Assembly: GCF_020379485.1 (NCBI RefSeq)
Contig: NC_063452.1
Coordinates: 53,754,439 to 53,818,438, forward strand
From: Brassica napus
Taxonomy: Eukaryota; Streptophyta; Magnoliopsida; Brassicales; Brassicaceae
Length of the DNA stretch: 64,000 nucleotides
Reading direction: 5' to 3'
The notes beneath the pieces are model-generated. The model did not search any database and had not been told where the DNA came from. It saw only the letters and a program-made list of their open reading frames with translations. A program made the position numbers and the translations under genes. This document shows, piece by piece, positions 58,995 through 64,000 of the stretch; position 1 is the first letter of the stretch; each line of letters starts with the position of its first letter.

Positions 58995-61925
58995 ACTTTG
59001 ATTATTATTATTATTATTATTATTGTTATAGCTATATTCTCATATAAGTCATATTTTTGTTCATTTCTTCTTTTATCTGTTAAAAGGAAGGAACTCTTTC
59101 TTGATTTTGTAATAAACTTGTGAATATTTGTCTTTTTCTGCAAGTGATGATTTCTAATTTTCTACCAAGCAAACCTCCCGTGAGATATGTCAGTATACAA
59201 AATCTGTGGATGTCTGACCAGAGAAAAACAAGATATTAAGCAATCATAACTCTCATGGTCTGACCAATAGCTACATAAGGATCGATCTGTCCATTAGCTT
59301 TCTACAGTGTATCTGATCTCCCAAACTCAACAGTAATGATGTTCATTACTCTTTCATTTTGGGATCAACAAATAATATTTCTTCTTTAATCCTTGTTACC
59401 AGTTAGTATTAAGTTCCAACTAAATTTGCTCAATGGATAATATACACACACTCGCACACCACGTTTGCATGGTTGCATCTTCAACTAAATCGGTTAAACA
59501 ATAATATCATATGTCATCACGGTTTGGTTTAAAACTTTATACCAGTCTGAAATCATCTTATAACAGATGATCCGACATGACATTAATAGCTTTTGGTCCA
59601 ATGGTAATCCAAAAAGATCTTAGAAATAGTCCTATTAATTGCTAAATTATATTCTTTTTTTGATCAAAGTAGTCAGAGAGAATAATTCAGCAGAGGTAAA
59701 AAAGATAGATCTCATGGTGAAAAATATAAGAACTCGAGTAGATTTGCATAATAATTGATCAAGGGTTTCTGGATTTGTACAGTACGGATCCAACTGGTGA
59801 TCAGAAGTCAGAAGTGAAGGTTTTTTCTACTTTTTTATCCTCTTCTCTTATTGTATTTAGAGGTCCCATTAAAGAAAGACTAAGGTGTTGTCTGTGTCAT
59901 GTGGAAGAAAAACGGGTCGAAAACGAAAATAGATGAAATTTAGGGTACACAAAAGTGTCAGATAGGAGAGAAAATACAGAGGTGTGGACCTGTCTGCAAA
60001 GAAAAAGTGTGCGAGTTATTAAATGCAACTTGTCAAGTTCTCCTTATCACATATGGTTCGATGCATCTTGTGATTTATATACACTGACACTCTTCGCTTG
60101 CTGTCCTCGTGTTTATACCATCCATGTTGTTAGAAACTTAGAATTGTTATTTTCAAAGTTTAAAGATCGATATCATAATAGTATATTTCGAATATTTGAC
60201 ACAGTTACTTACAAGTAGTAAAACTAAAGGAAAACTCCTGTAGAATTCTTTTTACATTTCTTTTATGTAACTTCCTTGTTGTAAATGTAAGTATTGTTCT
60301 GTATTTTTCACTTATTGCTTAGTTTTGCTTTTTTCATATGCATGTATTTTTTGTGGGTTTGTTAGAGCATCCGCAACAGCAGCAGTTCTTAAAAGAAAAT
60401 CTTTAGGGAAAAAATAATTAAATAATATTTCACCAAAAACTAAGGATTAAATTTTTAAAATTCATAATTAAGGACTCTTTTTTAATGAATCCTTGCACTA
60501 TTTGTGGGTTTCCACGACATGTGACAATCTGCGATTAGTTGGTATTTCTTGTTTTTGTTATCTTAAAAAGAAAAAAATAATAATTAAAAAATCAAAAAAC
60601 ATTTTTTCTAAAGACTCTAGAGGAGTATCATCATTGGAGGCGCTATTAGTTTAAACTTATTTAGTCTTATTGGGCTCAAGTCCTACATCAAAGTGAGCTA
60701 GGCTCAATATTTTATGTCAATAAACCTGCACCTATTTGTAGCAGATTCAAGAAGCCTACGCATATGAACCAACTTCTTACCGATTGGGTTTTAGTAAAGA
60801 ATATTTTTTTCTTCGTTGATAACTCATCAGCATACATGTCATATTATCATATTTCATTGTGTGTTATAATCAGCATTTGTAGTAGTATAATCTAGTAGGC
60901 TACAGATCTGTGATATTTTTTTTGTATCGTCTATAACTCCCACACGCATATTACTGAAATACTGAATTCCAGTTTGGGTTATAACATATGAAGACATCAC
61001 TAGTACAAACTATTAGACTATACACTGCATAAAATCTGCATAAAATAAGGGTTTAAAATCACAATGTTCCCCATTCATAAGAGAAGAAGATGGTAAACGC
61101 CCTGAGTAAGAGGGAACGTTACAGAGCCACACAAAGTCGAAAGATGATGAGATGAGACTGAGAGGATAAGAATTAAGAAACGGTGCAGAGGAGTCCAAAT
61201 TAGAAAGGAAGAGACATGTTTGCTCTTTACTCAAAACTGGACCACACCAATCTCAATCTCTCTTCTTCTCCACTCCTTTCAGCTTTTCCAATATCTTCTT
61301 TACAAAAATATCTCATAAAAAGTGACTCCTAGATATTTTGATTACCTGAAAGACCGTTGGGAGGTTCTTAATACGTTGTACATTTTGTCAGAATCGAAAC
61401 CTTGAGAGTAGTTCGAAACAATCATGTTATTTTTCTTAATGCTAAGCTATTTTGTAATGTAGTATCCTTTCCAAATTTATTGGATATCCGCAAAATAATA
61501 CTCATACTGTTAGGCTGTTAGCTTTAATTAATTTAATTCATACTAGGAAGTAGATGTAGAACCAAGTGACTGAGTTAAGATGCAATAATCATGTAAATAT
61601 GATTATTCATACTCTTCTTCCAGTTGAACAAAACTTCTTTAAAAAGTCAACTTCATTGAAAACGAACCATTTATCACCATCCTCCAAACTGACAAAAATC
61701 TCTCACAGCCATGTGAGCTTTTTCCCCACGTACGTACACCCAAAGTTCACATGCATGCAATGCTAATAACAACAACAACAAAAATATCCCTTATTACGCT
61801 CCTTCGAGACCATCCTCACGTTAACCATATCAATATCCTTATAGGGTCTTTATATAAATTAACCCAAAGGCTTCTCTTTCTGCCTCATAACTTCAAGACT
61901 CTTGTCTATATAATCTTACAAAAAA
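58995..61925. other. Intergenic DNA between AGG3 and GER3
   Basis: No gene seen over 2.9 kb. A (TTA)n run (59,003-59,025) lies just after the AGG3 stop. A possible MITE with GAGCATCCGCAACAGC at about 60,364 and CATTGGAGGCGCT at about 60,632 is weak. RY-like CATGCATGC (61,751) and TATA-like CTATATAATC (61,907) lie near the GER3 start. A minus-strand frame at 61,013-61,234 has no known domain. Confidence 0.5.
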
Positions 61926-62561
61926 ATGAAAATGATAATCCATATTTTCTTCATCCTCTCCTTAGTTTCATCCACCTCTTTTGCCTCCGTTCTAGACTTT
62001 TGTGTAGCTGATCCAAAGGGTCCTCAAAACCCATCGGGATACTCTTGCAAGAACCCTGACCAAGTCACCGAGAATGACTTCGCATTCTCCGGTCTCGCCA
62101 AAGCCGGAAACACTTCCAACATCATTAAAGCCGCTGTGACTCCAGCCTTTGCACCTGCCTTCGCAGGTCTCAATGGGCTTGATGTCTCATTGGCTCGTCT
62201 TGACTTAGCCGGTGGTGGTGTCATCCCTCTTCATACTCATCCTGGTGCATCTGAGGTCCTTGTAGTCATACAAGGAACCATCAGCGCTGGTTTTATCTCC
62301 TCTGCTAACAAGGTTTACTTGAAGACTCTCTCGAGAGGAGATTCTATGGTGTTTCCTCAAGGGCTTCTTCATTTTCAGCTTAACTCTGGGAAAGGTCCTG
62401 CATTGGCCTTTGTTGCCTTTGGAAGCTCCTCTCCAGGGCTTCAGATTCTGCCCTTTGCTTTGTTTGCAAATGATTTGCCTTCAGAACTTGTTGAAGCCAC
62501 GACGTTCCTTAGTGATGAAGAGGTTAAGAAGCTCAAGGGTGTGCTTGGAGGAACTAATTAA
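61926..62561 (+). CDS. GER3: Germin-like protein, GER3/GLP3-like, single exon, 211 aa
   Basis: A signal peptide (about 1-20) is followed by the germin Cys pair (C26, C41) and a cupin barrel. Metal ligands are visible: H103, H105 and E110 in box 1 ([10 protein letters not shown]) and H149 in box 2 (FPQGLLHF). An N-glycosylation site lies at N62 and an RGD tripeptide at 137-139, both common in germins. The family forms stable hexamers in the cell wall; some have superoxide dismutase activity and others bind ligands. Position beside AGG3 matches the gene I recall as At5g20630. TATA-like and RY elements lie upstream. The family is well conserved and the call is firm; the exact activity is not. 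Confidence 0.93.
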   Translation: MKMIIHIFFILSLVSSTSFASVLDFCVADPKGPQNPSGYSCKNPDQVTENDFAFSGLAKAGNTSNIIKAAVTPAFAPAFAGLNGLDVSLARLDLAGGGVIPLHTHPGASEVLVVIQGTISAGFISSANKVYLKTLSRGDSMVFPQGLLHFQLNSGKGPALAFVAFGSSSPGLQILPFALFANDLPSELVEATTFLSDEEVKKLKGVLGGTN

Positions 62562-63430
62562 GCATTCTTTAGTTTTTTTTGTGTGTTTATGAGTTCTTTT
62601 TTTTTTCAAGTTCTTCTAGCACTCTGATGTTTATTCGAATGGTTGTGTGTTCTTTGTGTTGCTACTTGTCTCCATGGTTTGAATTGTAATAATAAGTAAT
62701 AAGCATTACATTGCAGACATTTAAGATGCCTCTTATCTTATTCTTTTTTTGGAACACAACTTAATTTCATTTCCTTTTATATTTTTTGGATACAACAGAC
62801 TAAAGAAAATGACCTTTTTTTGATAAACAACATAAAGCATAATAACAAAGGAAATTAGTTCAGATAGATGTTCTATATAAAGTGACAACGAATTCGAAAC
62901 AAATCTTGAATGCCTTCATGACAACAACTAAAAGTTAGTCACTGATAAGTGTGATGTTGAAATCAAATCCTCACCAACAAGGCCTGATCTAAAAATTTGG
63001 GGACCATAAACATGATTTAAAAATCTTTGTAAATTTTTGTATATATATAATTTGGAGATTTAAACCTATATGAAAAATGTCAAAAAAAATTTTGAGGCTA
63101 GAGAAAATGATTTATGAGCCCTGTTCACCAACGAAAATGACACAAGTGATATGATAGAAGTAGAACATACTTTCTACACTTCAACTTTGCAAATACACAT
63201 GACGTTTACAGCTAACCACAGTGCCAAGTATTTTTAGTCTGTTGGTTATTTCCATTGATCTCTTAAATGTACCACAAATAGCGATTAGTTTGATCCGCTA
63301 AACCTAAACTAAGCACATAAATAACACAGATTCAACATTTAAGCGAATCTAAACAATTCACCTCACCTTTACATAGCATCAATAAACACACAAAACCAGT
63401 CAGACTAGTTCTTGTTTTCTTTCTTCAGTT
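62562..63430. other. Intergenic DNA between GER3 and PMIR1
   Basis: No gene seen. The ubiquitin gene expected here by synteny (UBQ4, At5g20620, from memory) is absent. A short decayed repeat with GGCCTGATC and GAGCCCTGTT ends lies at 62,981-63,124, in the style of small hAT-like repeats. The rest is the 3' UTR region of the two flanking genes. Confidence 0.5.
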
Positions 63431-64000
63431 TCATTTTGGCATTATCACATTCGGATTCCGTTTGTGTGCGCTCAACTTCCCCATTTTCCCAAGCTCTTTC
63501 CATTTAGAGCCAGAACCAGACACACTCCACAACTTATCACCAGCCTTTGGTTTCATAAGAGGAACCTTGGTGTTGTTCCCTTTCCCCATTCCATTAGCCA
63601 TCAACCACCTTGAACCAGACTGCACCTGCTGATTCTGAGTCGTGACTCCCCACGGCTTCTTATCCGTCTCGCTCTTCATACCAGTAAGATGCACTTCTGA
63701 GATCTTGTACTGAGGGATACCTTGCTCCTCCAACATTGTTTTCTCCTCTTTGACAGCCTCGGTTTCTTCTCCCTCTTCATCGGTTCTCCTCAGCTCGGAA
63801 ACTGTACTGTAGATTATAGGCTTAGGTGGGACAAACAATCTCTCAACTTGGATAAGAGAAAGCATAGGAGCTCCAACAGGCTCGTAGTTTCTTAACGGAT
63901 CTCTGAGTTGCACCATTAGTGCTACTGTGAAGTTATTCCCAAGCAAACCACACTTCCTTCCTTTCTTCCCTCTTCGTTTCTCTCCTTTACGGATAAAGTT
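63431..64000 (-). CDS. PMIR1: PMI1-related protein (PMIR1-like), C-terminal 189 aa, partial
   Basis: The frame is open to the right edge, so the N-terminus lies outside the window. What is visible is the C-terminal end of the plastid-movement-impaired family. A basic run (RRGKKGRKCG) leads to GNNFTVALMVQLRDPLRNYEPVG, then PPKPIIYSTVSELRR. An acidic EEGEETEAVKEE stretch and the GSKWKELGKMGKLSAHKRNPNVIMPK tail follow. PMI1 carries an N-terminal C2 domain and controls chloroplast and organelle movement. Locus order suggests At5g20610 (PMIR1), from memory. The frame is open in the part seen. Confidence 0.85.
   Translation of the reverse strand, partial: NFIRKGEKRRGKKGRKCGLLGNNFTVALMVQLRDPLRNYEPVGAPMLSLIQVERLFVPPKPIIYSTVSELRRTDEEGEETEAVKEEKTMLEEQGIPQYKISEVHLTGMKSETDKKPWGVTTQNQQVQSGSRWLMANGMGKGNNTKVPLMKPKAGDKLWSVSGSGSKWKELGKMGKLSAHKRNPNVIMPK

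Overview
The window is plant nuclear DNA, most likely from Brassica or a close relative. This rests on GT-AG spliced genes, AT-rich spacers, Brassicaceae-type transposons, and a run of genes that I recall (from memory, not searched) as the Arabidopsis block At5g20700 to At5g20610. In window order the host genes are an FLZ zinc-finger protein, a pollen receptor-like kinase (PRK6-like), a TRICHOME BIREFRINGENCE-LIKE protein (TBL16-like), a DUF1677 protein, a COPT5-like copper transporter, an AGG3-type G-protein gamma subunit, a GER3-like germin, and the 3' end of a PMIR1-like gene running off the right edge. Arabidopsis neighbours I would expect but do not see are a Zn-exopeptidase (At5g20660), At5g20640 and UBQ4 (At5g20620), which fits gene loss after the Brassica triplication.

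Layout. 1-17.3 kb is almost all transposon: hairpin MITEs, a hAT-like element (1530-2300), a short Helitron (2443-2935), then a 5'-truncated, decayed LINE (about 3275-15480) split by a CACTA element (4654-13336). The CACTA has perfect 14-bp ends, an ATT target duplication and two intact spliced genes, TNPD (TNP2-like, 1142 aa) and TNPA-like (Transposase_24, 452 aa). 17.4-22.3 kb holds the FLZ and PRK6 genes. 23.07-31.74 kb is a Mutator-like element of the ULP-carrying (Kaonashi) type: a transposase apparently cut short in its SWIM finger faces an intact six-exon DUF1985-Ulp1 protease gene (932 aa). Its UTRs, introns and ends are filled with GACGACTTA/TAAGTCGTC palindromes. A 1.07-kb poly(A) retroposon with a 12-bp duplication follows. 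33.2-36.3 kb is TBL16. 38,525-44,886 is a complete, young Ty1/copia element with 333-bp LTRs and an ATAAT duplication. 46,055-46,688 is a second hAT-like element.

48-64 kb is the gene-rich part: DUF1677, COPT5, then a Helitron (53,118-55,805) carrying a SINE with a 13-bp duplication, then AGG3, GER3 and PMIR1.

The host genes do not form a pathway; they are unrelated single genes kept in ancestral order. Most of the biology worth a second look is in the transposons: nested insertions that can be ordered in time, two large DNA elements with intact genes, and a palindromic repeat family that supplies splice donors inside the MULE protease gene. All exon joins were made by eye from splice consensus, reading frame and family knowledge.
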